A program made the translations under genes and the position numbers. Shown piece by piece: positions 26,736-36,147 of a stretch of DNA of 64,000 nt (its first letter is position 1; the number at the start of each line of letters is the position of its first letter). The notes beneath the pieces are model-generated. The model was given only the letters and a program-made list of their open reading frames with translations. It searched no databases and was not told the origin of the DNA. Source of the stretch: Psychrobacter immobilis (GTDB lineage: Bacteria; Pseudomonadota; Gammaproteobacteria; Pseudomonadales; Moraxellaceae). The stretch covers positions 62,001-126,000 of the forward strand of contig CAJHAA010000009.1 of NCBI GenBank assembly GCA_904846265.1, given 5' to 3'.

Positions 26736-26768
26736 ATGAGAAGTCTCAACTTGAGAGGCTCACTATGA
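26736..26768 (+). CDS. Possible 10-codon leader peptide before the glycosyltransferase
   Basis: AAAGGA (26725-26730) lies 5 nt before an ATG that opens MRSLNLRGSL, and its TGA overlaps the next gene's ATG as ATGA. The ribosome site is much better than the main gene's, so coupled translation is plausible. It may be chance. Confidence 0.35.
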   Translation: MRSLNLRGSL

Positions 26769-27781
26769 TTTCAGTCATTATCGCTGCATTTAATGCCGCT
26801 GCTACTATTGATCGTTGTATTAATAGTATTGACGTTGCGAAAAAGAGTCACGACATTGAGCTGATAGTCATTGACGATGGTTCTAAAGATAATACTGCTA
26901 GCCTATTGCATAGCTGGTCAAATGCTAGGACATGGATTACGGTGAAATATCAAAAAAATGCAGGCGTGGCAGAGACTCGTAATACTGGGCTCGATATCGC
27001 AACCGGCAATTACATCGTTTTTATAGACGCGGATGACACCATTGATGATTGGTATTTTGATTTTGTCTTTGAACAAGCTGTAGATCGAGATGTCGAGATG
27101 TTGGCATTTGGTCATAAACGCATGATGCTGGATGGCTCTGTTATTGAGCGTCCTAATAGTGCGGCAGAATACTCACGGCAAGATATCGAAATGCTACAAC
27201 TGAGAGTGACAGAGAATAGACATATATATTGGTACGCCTGTACCAAGGTGTATAGCAAAAATTTAATTGCAGAGCTGCGTTTCGATAGCGACGTCAAATT
27301 TGGTGAGGATGGTATTTTTAATATCGCATGTTTAAGCAAAGCGAATCGTTTATCGGTGCTGCCAGACTGTCCATACAACTACTATGAAAATGCGACCTCT
27401 ATAACAAGCTCACAATATAAATCAGGGCTTTTGGAGTCCATTGAAGCGGACTATACAGCCAGAGTCAGGATACATGATTGGTCGATCAGTGCTACTGAGA
27501 AGCAAGTGCTATTATCGGACTTTGCTCGTAGTTATGTCGAGCATATGCTGCCATATTTACTTAATAATTTGGCGCATATTGATATAACAAAGCGTCGTGC
27601 AGAGCTGGTTAAAATACGCCAGTCTTTCGTTTATCAGAATTGTTTGCCGCATTATTATCAACGGCATCCAGCACGCGGCATTCGTGTATTGATTTTATGT
27701 TTTTCACGGCGTTGGTATGTTATGACGCTGGTTTTTCTTCAACTGTCTTGGTCTAAAGAAAAGGTGAAAAAATATGCTTAA
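26765..27781 (+). CDS. Glycosyltransferase family 2 (first)
   Basis: A GT-A fold transferase of 338 residues from the chosen ATG. It opens MISVIIAAFNAA with the nucleotide-binding VIDDGSKDNT and a DXD-type VFIDADDTIDDW that binds metal and UDP-sugar. A frame open from TTG 26705 would add a 20-residue tail with no family counterpart. ATG 26765 has GAGAGG 7 nt upstream, matches the family start and overlaps the leader ORF. It adds one sugar of the repeat unit at the cytoplasmic face of the membrane; donor and acceptor are unknown. Its 3' end overlaps the next gene by 8 nt. Confidence 0.88.
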   Translation: MISVIIAAFNAAATIDRCINSIDVAKKSHDIELIVIDDGSKDNTASLLHSWSNARTWITVKYQKNAGVAETRNTGLDIATGNYIVFIDADDTIDDWYFDFVFEQAVDRDVEMLAFGHKRMMLDGSVIERPNSAAEYSRQDIEMLQLRVTENRHIYWYACTKVYSKNLIAELRFDSDVKFGEDGIFNIACLSKANRLSVLPDCPYNYYENATSITSSQYKSGLLESIEADYTARVRIHDWSISATEKQVLLSDFARSYVEHMLPYLLNNLAHIDITKRRAELVKIRQSFVYQNCLPHYYQRHPARGIRVLILCFSRRWYVMTLVFLQLSWSKEKVKKYA

Positions 27782-28964
27782 TATTGATTTGTTGCCTCAG
27801 CCTTTACGCAGTGATGAAAAAGGCCAAAAGCGCTGTTGTTTGCTGCAACAGACAACAGCTAACGGGCAAATGACTGAGAAGGCATTGTGGTTTGTATATC
27901 CAGCGAACTTGCCAATGCCAGAAGACGATGATTGTGATGCTTATTTACTGGCCACATTGTTGCCCGCGATGCAGATGCGAGCAGCCATTCATGTGCATGG
28001 TAGCGTGTCGCATGAGCTATTAGCCAACCTGACAGAGCTACAGTATGTTTGGAATAAGTGGTTACCAGAGCGTTATTTTTTGATTGATATAAAAGTGGAT
28101 CGTATTAGAGAGAGCGACGTACAAGTAGATGGTGCGATTGCTGCATTTTCTGGTGGCGTTGATGCTCAGTTTACCGCTTATCGTCATGCGACAGGCAGAG
28201 CAGGATACGCCACACGAAATATTAAAGCAGGGGTTTTCGTGCATGGCTTTGACATACCGTTAGATGATACGGAAGGATTTGCTGGTGCGGCAAAAACAGC
28301 GACAAAAGTACTCGCAGATATCAATATCGATTTGGTCATTGTGAAAACAAATATTCGAGGACTTTGGGACATCAACTGGGAAGACTATCATGCTGCTGCT
28401 ATTGCCTCAGTATTATGCGGCTTGAAACGATATGCAGGAATTGGGCTCATTGGTAGTGGTGATTCTTATGATGTATCAATTAGTCCTTGGGGCTCACACC
28501 CAATCACTGACCCGCTGCTAAGTTCTGGCGACTTTAGACTCATTCATGATGGTGCAGGCTTTAGTCGTTCAGAGAAGCTTCAAACTCTTTCAGCATGGCT
28601 ATTGGGTATAGAGAATTTACGTGTCTGTTGGGCTGGAGATAAGCATGATAGTAACTGCGGTCGCTGTGAGAAATGTGTTAGGACGCGTCTCAACTTTTTG
28701 GTTGCAGGTATAGATAACCCTCAATGTTTTAGCGAGCCCATGGACTCATCACTTTTTAAATCAATGGCTCTAAAGGGCAGGGCTGTCAGCATAGATTGGA
28801 AGTTAATTCGTCATGAGATGATTAAAACGGGTAGAGGTCTTGAATGGCTGCCATACATTGAAAAAGCACTCAAACGTAAACCGCCTCCTAACTTGAATAG
28901 ATTGTTTCCTGTTGGCTCAAGGCGTCGTATGTGGGTGAAGAAGCTGTTAATGAGAAACGAATAA
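27774..28964 (+). CDS. QueC-like PP-loop ATPase of unknown role in the capsule locus
   Basis: The 396-residue protein carries the PP-loop nucleotide-binding motif AAFSGGVDAQF (about 122-132) and a late cysteine cluster CGRCEKCVRTRLN (about 295-307). Together these are reminiscent of QueC and related adenylating enzymes. The N-terminal 110 residues have no recognisable domain. QueC proper makes 7-cyano-7-deazaguanine and is about 230 residues, so this is a distinct, larger relative. Its position between glycosyltransferases, with an 8-nt overlap upstream and 13 nt before the pyruvyltransferase gene, argues for modifying a capsule sugar, perhaps by ATP-driven amidation or adenylation. That role is inference only. 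Confidence 0.7.
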   Translation: MLNIDLLPQPLRSDEKGQKRCCLLQQTTANGQMTEKALWFVYPANLPMPEDDDCDAYLLATLLPAMQMRAAIHVHGSVSHELLANLTELQYVWNKWLPERYFLIDIKVDRIRESDVQVDGAIAAFSGGVDAQFTAYRHATGRAGYATRNIKAGVFVHGFDIPLDDTEGFAGAAKTATKVLADINIDLVIVKTNIRGLWDINWEDYHAAAIASVLCGLKRYAGIGLIGSGDSYDVSISPWGSHPITDPLLSSGDFRLIHDGAGFSRSEKLQTLSAWLLGIENLRVCWAGDKHDSNCGRCEKCVRTRLNFLVAGIDNPQCFSEPMDSSLFKSMALKGRAVSIDWKLIRHEMIKTGRGLEWLPYIEKALKRKPPPNLNRLFPVGSRRRMWVKKLLMRNE

Positions 28965-28977
28965 GGGAGCATTAAAA

Positions 28978-30060
28978 ATGAATATTGCTGCTATAAAAAA
29001 GCTCATTCCGCTCAGATTAAAAAAACACTTGGCCGCTTATATGGGGGCGAGAGGTTTACCGTTACCAACTGGTAAACGGTGCTTTATTTTTCTTGCTGCT
29101 GACTATGGCAATATTGGTGATATTGCTATTTCTCACGCGCAAAAGCAGTATTTGCAACGTGTGCTGACGGATTATGATGTTGTTAGTGTTGCTATCAGTC
29201 AAACCAGATTTGTGCTCAATTCAATTAAACAACAAATAAAAGAGACGGATATCGTCACTATCATCGGCGGCGGTAATATGGGTGGCACGTATCCTGATAT
29301 TGAGGAGCTGCGCCAATTAGTCATCAAGTCATTTCCTGCCAATCGAATCGTTTGTTTTCCTCAGACACTAGATTGGAATGATTCTGCTCAGTCTAAACGT
29401 GCCTTGCAGCGTATTGTAAACGTTTACGCCAAGCATCCAGATATACATGTTTTTGCCAGAGAGTCGATAACATCGGAAAAACTCTTCGAGCTTTTTGCTG
29501 AGTACAGTAATGTGCATATTGGTCTCGTACCAGATATTGTGATGAGCGCGAATGCCACAGTGCTGGGTACGACAGATTGCTTAGCGCCTTCAGGTATTTT
29601 GCGCTGCTTACGAGATGACAAAGAAGCCGCATTATCAGCTGAGCAATACGCCATGATAGACAAAGCCTTAGCAGATACTGGCTATCAGATTGAAAAGACC
29701 GACACACATGCTGGTGGTTCGCAACTCGATGAGGCACATTGCACAAAATTACTGACGGACAAGCTTAGTCAATTCCGTGCTGCAAAATTGGTCGTGACTG
29801 ACCGGCTGCATGGCATGATTTTATGTTTGCTATCGGGTACGCCGTGCTTGGTACTCCCGAACGCCAATCATAAGATAAGACAGACGCAGTTGGACTGGTT
29901 AGGCGGTCATCCAAGGCTGGTGTTTTTAGAATTAGAAGAGATTGCTGATATTGCAACATTCATCGATAGCCTTCTGTCCCTGCCTCACGGTACGATGGAT
30001 GAGTCGCCAGTTGATATATCTGAGTATGATGACCTAAAAAAAGCGCTGGTAGCGATATGA
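28978..30060 (+). CDS. Polysaccharide pyruvyltransferase family protein
   Basis: The 360-residue protein shows the family pattern: an N-terminal FIFLAADYGNIGDIAIS, a central GGGNMGGTYPD, CFPQTLDW and the late signature DRLHGMILCLLSGTPCLV. Members such as CsaB and WcaK-type enzymes add a ketal-linked pyruvate from phosphoenolpyruvate to a sugar, giving a negative charge. It overlaps the next glycosyltransferase by 4 nt (ATGA). The acceptor sugar is unknown. Domain assignment is good. Confidence 0.85.
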   Translation: MNIAAIKKLIPLRLKKHLAAYMGARGLPLPTGKRCFIFLAADYGNIGDIAISHAQKQYLQRVLTDYDVVSVAISQTRFVLNSIKQQIKETDIVTIIGGGNMGGTYPDIEELRQLVIKSFPANRIVCFPQTLDWNDSAQSKRALQRIVNVYAKHPDIHVFARESITSEKLFELFAEYSNVHIGLVPDIVMSANATVLGTTDCLAPSGILRCLRDDKEAALSAEQYAMIDKALADTGYQIEKTDTHAGGSQLDEAHCTKLLTDKLSQFRAAKLVVTDRLHGMILCLLSGTPCLVLPNANHKIRQTQLDWLGGHPRLVFLELEEIADIATFIDSLLSLPHGTMDESPVDISEYDDLKKALVAI

Positions 30061-31070
30061 CGACTATCGAAACGCCATTAGTGAGTATCATCGTACCAGT
30101 GTATAACGTTGCGTCATATATCGATGCTTGCTTGGCATCCATCAAGCAGCAGACTTATCAGAATATTGAAATTATCGTTGTAGAAGATTGCTCCACTGAT
30201 GATTCAAAACAAGCACTTGCGTCACATCTTATGGATGAACGCATCAAAGTCATTCAGCATCACAAAAACAGTGGTCTTTCTGCGGCACGTAATACTGGTA
30301 TCAAATCTGCGATAGGCGAATACATGATGTTCGTTGATTCTGATGACATTATAGACTCTCGCTTGGTGGCAGCGTGTGTGGATTGTGCGCTCACCACGAA
30401 TGCAGAGGTTGTAACATATGGTTTTACACCGTTCAAAGATGGCATCACAAAGACAGATCTGCCGTATCCCGCTAGAAATTTAGCATTTGAGGCAACCAAA
30501 ATAGACGGCTCATATTTTAGCTTACCGCATTTTGCATGGCTCAAATTTATTAAATCTAGCGCAGTGCGGTCGGCCTCGTTACAGTTCCCAGTGGGTCTGT
30601 ACTACGAAGACTGGCCTTTTCATTGGCATATTGGCTTAGCTACTAATATTAAGTATCACCTGCCCATTGATTTTTATCTATACAGACAGCGTGGCACGTC
30701 GATCACAGGGTCAACAGATAAAAAACTATTAGACCTTTTCGTTATCCACGCAGAAGTCATTAGTTTAGTAGAGGACTATCAAGCGGATGAGGTTAAAAAA
30801 ACACTCGCCAATAAAATTAAACAAAGTCATTGGAGTATCCTTACTCGTATAGATAATGACTATTTAGCAGCTGCATTGGCACAAGCTAAAAAAGCAGATA
30901 AAACGTTACGACTAAAGGGTTATAAGAGCGATTTGACCGTAAGAAATATGATGATTAGTAATATAGTACGTATGCCGACGCAATTTGCCTTGCTGATGTT
31001 ACAGGTGCTTCGTCAAGCGCTAGACAAAAGAGCAAGGGTTAAAGGTCAAGAGAAAACAGATTCAGAATAG
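30057..31070 (+). CDS. Glycosyltransferase family 2 (second)
   Basis: A 337-residue GT-A transferase. VSIIVPVYNVASYIDACLAS begins the fold, VVEDCSTDDS is the nucleotide-binding loop and MFVDSDDIIDSRL holds the DXD. The start overlaps the pyruvyltransferase gene's stop by 4 nt, so the two are translationally coupled. Its C-terminal tail is lysine-rich and may associate with the membrane. The linkage made is not predictable from sequence. Confidence 0.88.
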   Translation: MTTIETPLVSIIVPVYNVASYIDACLASIKQQTYQNIEIIVVEDCSTDDSKQALASHLMDERIKVIQHHKNSGLSAARNTGIKSAIGEYMMFVDSDDIIDSRLVAACVDCALTTNAEVVTYGFTPFKDGITKTDLPYPARNLAFEATKIDGSYFSLPHFAWLKFIKSSAVRSASLQFPVGLYYEDWPFHWHIGLATNIKYHLPIDFYLYRQRGTSITGSTDKKLLDLFVIHAEVISLVEDYQADEVKKTLANKIKQSHWSILTRIDNDYLAAALAQAKKADKTLRLKGYKSDLTVRNMMISNIVRMPTQFALLMLQVLRQALDKRARVKGQEKTDSE

Positions 31071-31116
31071 TTTTGAAAAATACGTTTGGTTTTATGGCTT
31101 CTTAATAGGTAAAGAG

Positions 31117-32211
31117 ATGACTATTCAGAGAGTGCTACACATCGTGGGAAAAATGGATCGGGCTGGGGCAGAGACCATGCTTATGAATCTATATCGTCAT
31201 ATAGATCATAGCCAGATTCAGTTTGATTTTATCACTTTTACCGACGAGGTCGGTGACTATGATGCTGAAATAATAGCGCTGGGCGGTAGGATTATACCGA
31301 TTTTAGCGGATCATTCATTAGCGCGTATGTGGAAGCTTAAAAACTTCCTTAAACAACACCCTGACTATCAAATCGTTCATGCTCACATGCTATTAAACAA
31401 TGCTTTTCATCTGCTGGCTGCTAAAGGTGCTGGCGTGCCGCATCGCATTTCACATTCTCATAGCACCAGTAATGGTAAAACCAATGTTGTTAAAAAAATA
31501 CATGAACAGTGGGCGTTCATTACCAATCGTAAATTGGCCACGGATAAAATGAGTTGCGGTGAACAAGCAGCAAATTACCTATTTGGCAGCATAAAAGACG
31601 TGTGGCTATTGCCCAATGCTGTTGACATACAGCAGATGATGACAGTCGCTAACCAATCAAGACAGTATATCGGTAAAGAATTTGGCGATGAGGGGCTAAA
31701 AATCATCCAAGTTGGTCGTCTAAATGAGGTTAAAAACCATCAGTTTTCTTTAGAGATCGCTGAGCAGTTAAAAAAACGTCAAGTCGCTTTTACCTTATAT
31801 ATTGTTGGGCAAGGTTCATTGGATATGAGGCTCAGGCAACAAGTAGCAGATAACTCACTCCTAGATACGGTCAAGTTTTTGGGGATGCGTACGGATATCA
31901 CAGAATTAATGGCCAGCGCCGACTATATGATTATGCCTTCGTTGCACGAGGGTTTCCCTGTCGTCTTGGTCGAGAGCCAAACAGTTGGGTTAAAGGCGTT
32001 GGTTTCTGACCAAGTATCGCCTGAAGTAGATTTAGGACTTGGATTAGTACAGTTTTTACCGATTCACTCAGCCAAGGATTGGGTTGATTGCTTATTAGCG
32101 CCTAAACAGCCAAAGCCCAATGAAAAAGACATAACCGCAGCGCTGAATTTATACGGATTTAGTGCTGCTACCAATGCGCAAATACTAATGCAAAAGTACT
32201 TGAATATGTGA
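31117..32211 (+). CDS. Glycosyltransferase family 4 (first)
   Basis: A 364-residue GT-B transferase. It opens with VLHIVGKMDRAGAETMLMN, typical of EpsF/CapM-like GT4 enzymes, and has the donor-binding EX7E motif in LHEGFPVVLVESQT near residue 280. Retaining transfer of a hexose or HexNAc is expected. AAAGAG lies just before the ATG. A 187-bp gap follows with two near-identical TACTRGACGG direct repeats and no gene. Confidence 0.88.
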   Translation: MTIQRVLHIVGKMDRAGAETMLMNLYRHIDHSQIQFDFITFTDEVGDYDAEIIALGGRIIPILADHSLARMWKLKNFLKQHPDYQIVHAHMLLNNAFHLLAAKGAGVPHRISHSHSTSNGKTNVVKKIHEQWAFITNRKLATDKMSCGEQAANYLFGSIKDVWLLPNAVDIQQMMTVANQSRQYIGKEFGDEGLKIIQVGRLNEVKNHQFSLEIAEQLKKRQVAFTLYIVGQGSLDMRLRQQVADNSLLDTVKFLGMRTDITELMASADYMIMPSLHEGFPVVLVESQTVGLKALVSDQVSPEVDLGLGLVQFLPIHSAKDWVDCLLAPKQPKPNEKDITAALNLYGFSAATNAQILMQKYLNM

Positions 32212-32398
32212 CAAAGTGGTTGCTTCTTATTTATAGTCGTTTCAAGGTAGTTTGGACGGAATGAGAAAAAAATCGAGGTGGCTAGGAAGGCTATAGTTAT
32301 ATAGGTACTGGACGGTACAAAAGATACTAGACGGTGTAAACCTGCCACCATATCCGATTTATATAAGATTGACGACATTTACGTTTATAGAGGGTTAA

Positions 32399-33439
32399 AT
32401 GCTTCCATACCTGCTGGTTCTTAGCCTTGTTGTTTTTTGGATCGTACTGGAGAAAAAATCTCTCAATCGTACGTCTTTTTGGCTGCCGCTAATTATATTA
32501 ACATTGTTTGCAGGCCTTCGTAGCCACCGAGTCGGTACGGATACAGGAAACTATACGAGAAATTTCAACAGTCAATTGAATGCCGAGTACTTTAGGTTCA
32601 ACGAAGACATTGAGTTCGGTTATCAGTTATTAGAGTATGCGTTGTTACGTATGACCACTCATTATTTTTGGCTGCTTGTTATTACCAGTTTAATTATTGT
32701 CTATTGCTATCTTAGAGTGATTAAAAAATACAGCGTCAATTATTGGTTTTCCGTATTTTTATTTATTACGTTAGGCGTTTATGCTTTTTCTTTTAATGGA
32801 CTGCGTCAAGGATTGGCAATGGCGATCTTTACCTTGACCATTCCTTATCTGTTGGAAAAACGATTTATTCCATACCTGCTGATTTGTGCAATTGCTTCAT
32901 TGTTCCATGTAACCGCATTATTTATGATTCCATTTTATTTTATCGTTAATTTAAGAATAAAGCCCTTATATAAGATTTTGGCAACATTTTTAGGCTCGCT
33001 ATTAGTGAGTGGGGTATTGGTCGCTTATATTTCTTCTACTAATGATAGATATGAGGGCTATGCGAAAGCATCCGATGAAGCAGGCGGGTTTTTAACACTT
33101 GGTTTTTATACAGCTATCATGATTTTAATCATCTTGGTCAGTTATCTTTATAAAATCAAAGACAAAGAGTTTCAAAAACTAATAACATTTTATGCATCAG
33201 GCGTGGTTTTTATCATACCGTTAGCGATGTTGGGAACCAGTCCTTCAGGTCCTCAAAGGCTGCTTGCGTATTTTACATGGACATTGGTTTTGATACTGCC
33301 TATGGTTTTAAAAAGAATTAATAATATTTATTTATATATAGCGAGTATCGTTATTTTTCTCATGTATTTTGTCTTGACGACATCGAGATTTAGTAACTTG
33401 AGTCCGTATATTATCAATCCGATATTTGAGGTTTTCTAA
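32399..33439 (+). CDS. EpsG/Wzy-type polysaccharide polymerase
   Basis: A 346-residue membrane protein with about ten hydrophobic helices. The N-terminal FAGLRSHRVGTDTGNY and FNGLRQGLAMAIFTL in the middle are hallmarks of the EpsG family, whose conserved Arg, Asp and Gly lie in those stretches. It should link repeat units in the periplasm, so it takes the Wzy place in a Wzx/Wzy-dependent pathway. The stop and the next gene's ATG share one base (TAATG). It starts after a gap with direct repeats, so an internal promoter is possible. Confidence 0.82.
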   Translation: MLPYLLVLSLVVFWIVLEKKSLNRTSFWLPLIILTLFAGLRSHRVGTDTGNYTRNFNSQLNAEYFRFNEDIEFGYQLLEYALLRMTTHYFWLLVITSLIIVYCYLRVIKKYSVNYWFSVFLFITLGVYAFSFNGLRQGLAMAIFTLTIPYLLEKRFIPYLLICAIASLFHVTALFMIPFYFIVNLRIKPLYKILATFLGSLLVSGVLVAYISSTNDRYEGYAKASDEAGGFLTLGFYTAIMILIILVSYLYKIKDKEFQKLITFYASGVVFIIPLAMLGTSPSGPQRLLAYFTWTLVLILPMVLKRINNIYLYIASIVIFLMYFVLTTSRFSNLSPYIINPIFEVF

Positions 33440-34302
33440 TGAAAAATCAGACATATATATCTATTGGTATTCCCATTTATAATGCTGAAGCGTACTTAGA
33501 AGACGCTATCAAATCTATATTGGCTCAAACGCATGAGTTATGGGAGCTTATATTGATCGACGATGGCTCTACTGATGCGTCATTGGCCATCGCCAAGCGT
33601 TTTGAAGAGTCTGATCATAGAATAAAGGTCATTGCTGATGGTATAAATAAAAAACTGCCTGCTCGATTAAATCAGCTTATTGAAGAAGCGAACTATGATT
33701 ATATAGCGCGCATGGATGCCGATGATCTCATTCATCCGGATAGACTGGCGATTCAATTAAGTTTTTTAGAAAAAAATCCAGATTATGATTTGGTTTCTAC
33801 AGGTGTCGTGTCTATTGATAATTTTAATAAAGTTTATGGTTGTCGTCATGTCGATCAAATTTACACGGAATTTAAAGAAATAGCCGCGGCTTATCCTATT
33901 GTACATGCTGCTGTTTTGGCAAAAAAGAGTTGGTATGAACGAAATAAATATAATGAAAATTATCCAAGGTCTGAAGATTACGATTTGTGGTGTAGAGCTA
34001 TCTCAAATCAAGATTTAAATTTAGCGGTACTGCCTGATTTATTATATTATTATAGAGAAGAAGGAAATTTATCACTATCTAAAATAACCAGATCATATAA
34101 AGACAGTTTTAAAACGTACTGTGAATATAAAGGAAACAGTTATTTGAGTGCTTTAAAGTTATCAGCGAAATTGACAATAGTTACTTTTTTAGATTCGATA
34201 GGATTATTACAAAAGATAGCCAACAAAAGAAATAAACTAACAATATCTGACACGCTAAGAAATCATCATCAGTCAGTGGTAAATAGTATTTGTGCTAAAT
34301 AA
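33439..34302 (+). CDS. Glycosyltransferase family 2 (third)
   Basis: A 287-residue GT-A transferase with ISIGIPIYNAEAYLEDAI, LIDDGSTDAS, and the DXD-type ARMDADDLIHPDRL, followed by the SEDYDLWCRA motif common to WaaE/EpsE-like GT2 enzymes. The start shares a base with the polymerase stop. DNA here is more AT-rich than in flanking genes, as expected for the variable core of a capsule locus. The specificity is unknown. Confidence 0.87.
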   Translation: MKNQTYISIGIPIYNAEAYLEDAIKSILAQTHELWELILIDDGSTDASLAIAKRFEESDHRIKVIADGINKKLPARLNQLIEEANYDYIARMDADDLIHPDRLAIQLSFLEKNPDYDLVSTGVVSIDNFNKVYGCRHVDQIYTEFKEIAAAYPIVHAAVLAKKSWYERNKYNENYPRSEDYDLWCRAISNQDLNLAVLPDLLYYYREEGNLSLSKITRSYKDSFKTYCEYKGNSYLSALKLSAKLTIVTFLDSIGLLQKIANKRNKLTISDTLRNHHQSVVNSICAK

Positions 34303-34359
34303 TATTATTTATAAAAGGTCACTGATAAAATAATATATAAAAAATACTGAGGTGCTGAA

Positions 34360-35529
34360 ATGACATTGAAGATATGCTTTCTAATGACAGATGCGGTGTC
34401 ATTTAATGTGCTATATCGCGATCAGCTTGAATATATTAGAGACCATGCGGATGTTGATATCACCTTAATCTGCGGTGGCGATAAACAGCAGTTAGATATT
34501 TTACGTGAGCGCAAAATAGGCAAGGTGATTAATTTAAATTTTCAGCGTAAGCCTTCTTTGTTTAAAGATGCTCAGTCACTCGCGCTTTTAACCCGCTATA
34601 TGCTATCGAATCGTTTTGATGTGGTGGTTTATTTAACGCCTAAAGCCTTGTTATTAGGGAGTATCGCAAGTGCTGTTACATTGCAAAAGAGACGAATTGC
34701 TTTTAGCGTGGGTAGAGCCTATGAGAATTTCTCAGGTTTAAAAAAGAGGGTGTTTCAGGGTCTGGATATATTAAGTTTTGGCTTATCTCACGAGGTTTTA
34801 TTTGTTTCTGAGTCTTTGCTCAGCGTATGCTTGGCAGAAAATATCCTCAAAAAAAGCAAGGCAACTGTCATTGATAATGGCTCATTTAACGGCATCGATA
34901 CTGATTTGCTGCAACCTATGGCTCAGCTAGAAAAAGAGGCATTAAGAAAGAGGTACAAGATACCTGACAATACCTTTGTGATTTGCGTGGTAGGACGAGT
35001 TTGTGATGATAAAGGCTTCAAAGATATTGAGTATATATCCGAAAAACTAAGAGAAGAAAACGTCTACTTTATGTTCATAGGAGACTGTGAAGACGACGTA
35101 GGAAAAGTAGTCGTTGAAAAAGTTGTCAAAGATAATAGAGGTGTATATATACCAGCCAACCCAAATGTGCACGAGGTTTTTCAGTGTGCTGATTTACATT
35201 TATTTTTGAGCTATCGTGAAGGGTTTGGCAGTGTTGCTATTGAAGCAGCAAGTTGCGCCGTTCCAACTTTTGCCTATGATGTCGTTGGTGTAAAGGATAG
35301 TGTCAAAGAAGGTATCAGTGGTCAAAAATTCAATTTTAAGGATATGTCGTCTGTCGCCGAAGCAATCCGCGATGCCACTACTGATAAGGAATTTGAAAAG
35401 AGATATCCTGATGCAAGAGACTGGGCCATTGCAAATTTTGAACGCAAGCAATTGTGGCAAAGTTATTTAAGTTTTTATTTACGCAGTAGGGATGACCGCG
35501 TAAACGACAAAAGGCGGGCTGCAAAATGA
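34360..35529 (+). CDS. Glycosyltransferase family 4 (second)
   Basis: The 389-residue GT-B transferase has its donor-binding EX7E motif in YREGFGSVAIEAASC near residue 290 and the VVGRVCDDKGFKDIEY hinge strand that starts the C-terminal Rossmann domain. It is of the PglA/WbnK-like type often encoded just before the initiating PglC-like transferase, as here, where the two overlap by 4 nt. GAGGTG lies about 7 nt before the ATG. It probably adds the second sugar onto the initiating sugar, which is inference from gene order. Confidence 0.87.
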   Translation: MTLKICFLMTDAVSFNVLYRDQLEYIRDHADVDITLICGGDKQQLDILRERKIGKVINLNFQRKPSLFKDAQSLALLTRYMLSNRFDVVVYLTPKALLLGSIASAVTLQKRRIAFSVGRAYENFSGLKKRVFQGLDILSFGLSHEVLFVSESLLSVCLAENILKKSKATVIDNGSFNGIDTDLLQPMAQLEKEALRKRYKIPDNTFVICVVGRVCDDKGFKDIEYISEKLREENVYFMFIGDCEDDVGKVVVEKVVKDNRGVYIPANPNVHEVFQCADLHLFLSYREGFGSVAIEAASCAVPTFAYDVVGVKDSVKEGISGQKFNFKDMSSVAEAIRDATTDKEFEKRYPDARDWAIANFERKQLWQSYLSFYLRSRDDRVNDKRRAAK

Positions 35530-36137
35530 TAAAGCGACTATTTGACATCACGGTGGCCACGACGGCCTTGGTAATACTATCTCCTGTTTATGCTATTACG
35601 GCTTATAAAGTCAAAAAAAATTTAGGCTCACCAGTGATATTTAAACAAACTCGCCCTGGTCTAAATGGCAAGCCGTTTGAGATGATTAAGTTTCGCTCGA
35701 TGAAAGATGCTATCGATACAGAGGGTAATCCTTTAGAGGATGATGAGCGTTTGACAGTATTTGGTAAGACCTTGCGTAATAGCAGTCTCGATGAGCTGCC
35801 TGAACTATGGAATGTGATTAAAGGCGATATGAGTTTGGTGGGGCCGCGACCACTATTGATGGAATATCTGCCCCTATATAATGATGAGCAAGCGCGTCGC
35901 CACCGTGTACGTCCGGGTATTACGGGATACGCACAAGTTAATGGTCGCAATGCGATTGGTTGGCATGAAAAATTTACGCTCGATACATGGTATGTCGATC
36001 ATCAGTCATTATGGTTAGACATTATGATCTTGGTTAAAACAGTAAAAAAAGTCATTATCAAAGATGGTATTAGTGCTGATGGTGAAGCGACCATGAGTAA
36101 ATTCACAGGTAATAGCGTCGATAAAAACACGCTTTGA
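35526..36137 (+). CDS. Initiating sugar-phosphate transferase (PglC-like)
   Basis: The 203-residue monotopic polyprenol-phosphate phosphoglycosyltransferase has one N-terminal re-entrant helix (IKRLFDITVATTALVILSP) and then KFRSM, SSLDELPELWNVIKGDMSL, VGPRPLL and PGITGYAQVNGRN. It transfers a sugar-1-phosphate to undecaprenyl phosphate to start the repeat unit. The short single-domain form is PglC-type rather than the larger WbaP type. Together with a PglF-like dehydratase and PglE-like aminotransferase in this locus it implies a bacillosamine-like first sugar. Confidence 0.9.
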   Translation: MIKRLFDITVATTALVILSPVYAITAYKVKKNLGSPVIFKQTRPGLNGKPFEMIKFRSMKDAIDTEGNPLEDDERLTVFGKTLRNSSLDELPELWNVIKGDMSLVGPRPLLMEYLPLYNDEQARRHRVRPGITGYAQVNGRNAIGWHEKFTLDTWYVDHQSLWLDIMILVKTVKKVIIKDGISADGEATMSKFTGNSVDKNTL

Positions 36138-36147
36138 TGAGGAACGC

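Noticed and set aside
26705..26764. GT2 reading frame from TTG 26705
   Set aside because: The extra 20 residues do not match the GT2 start, and ATG 26765 has a ribosome site and overlaps the leader ORF.
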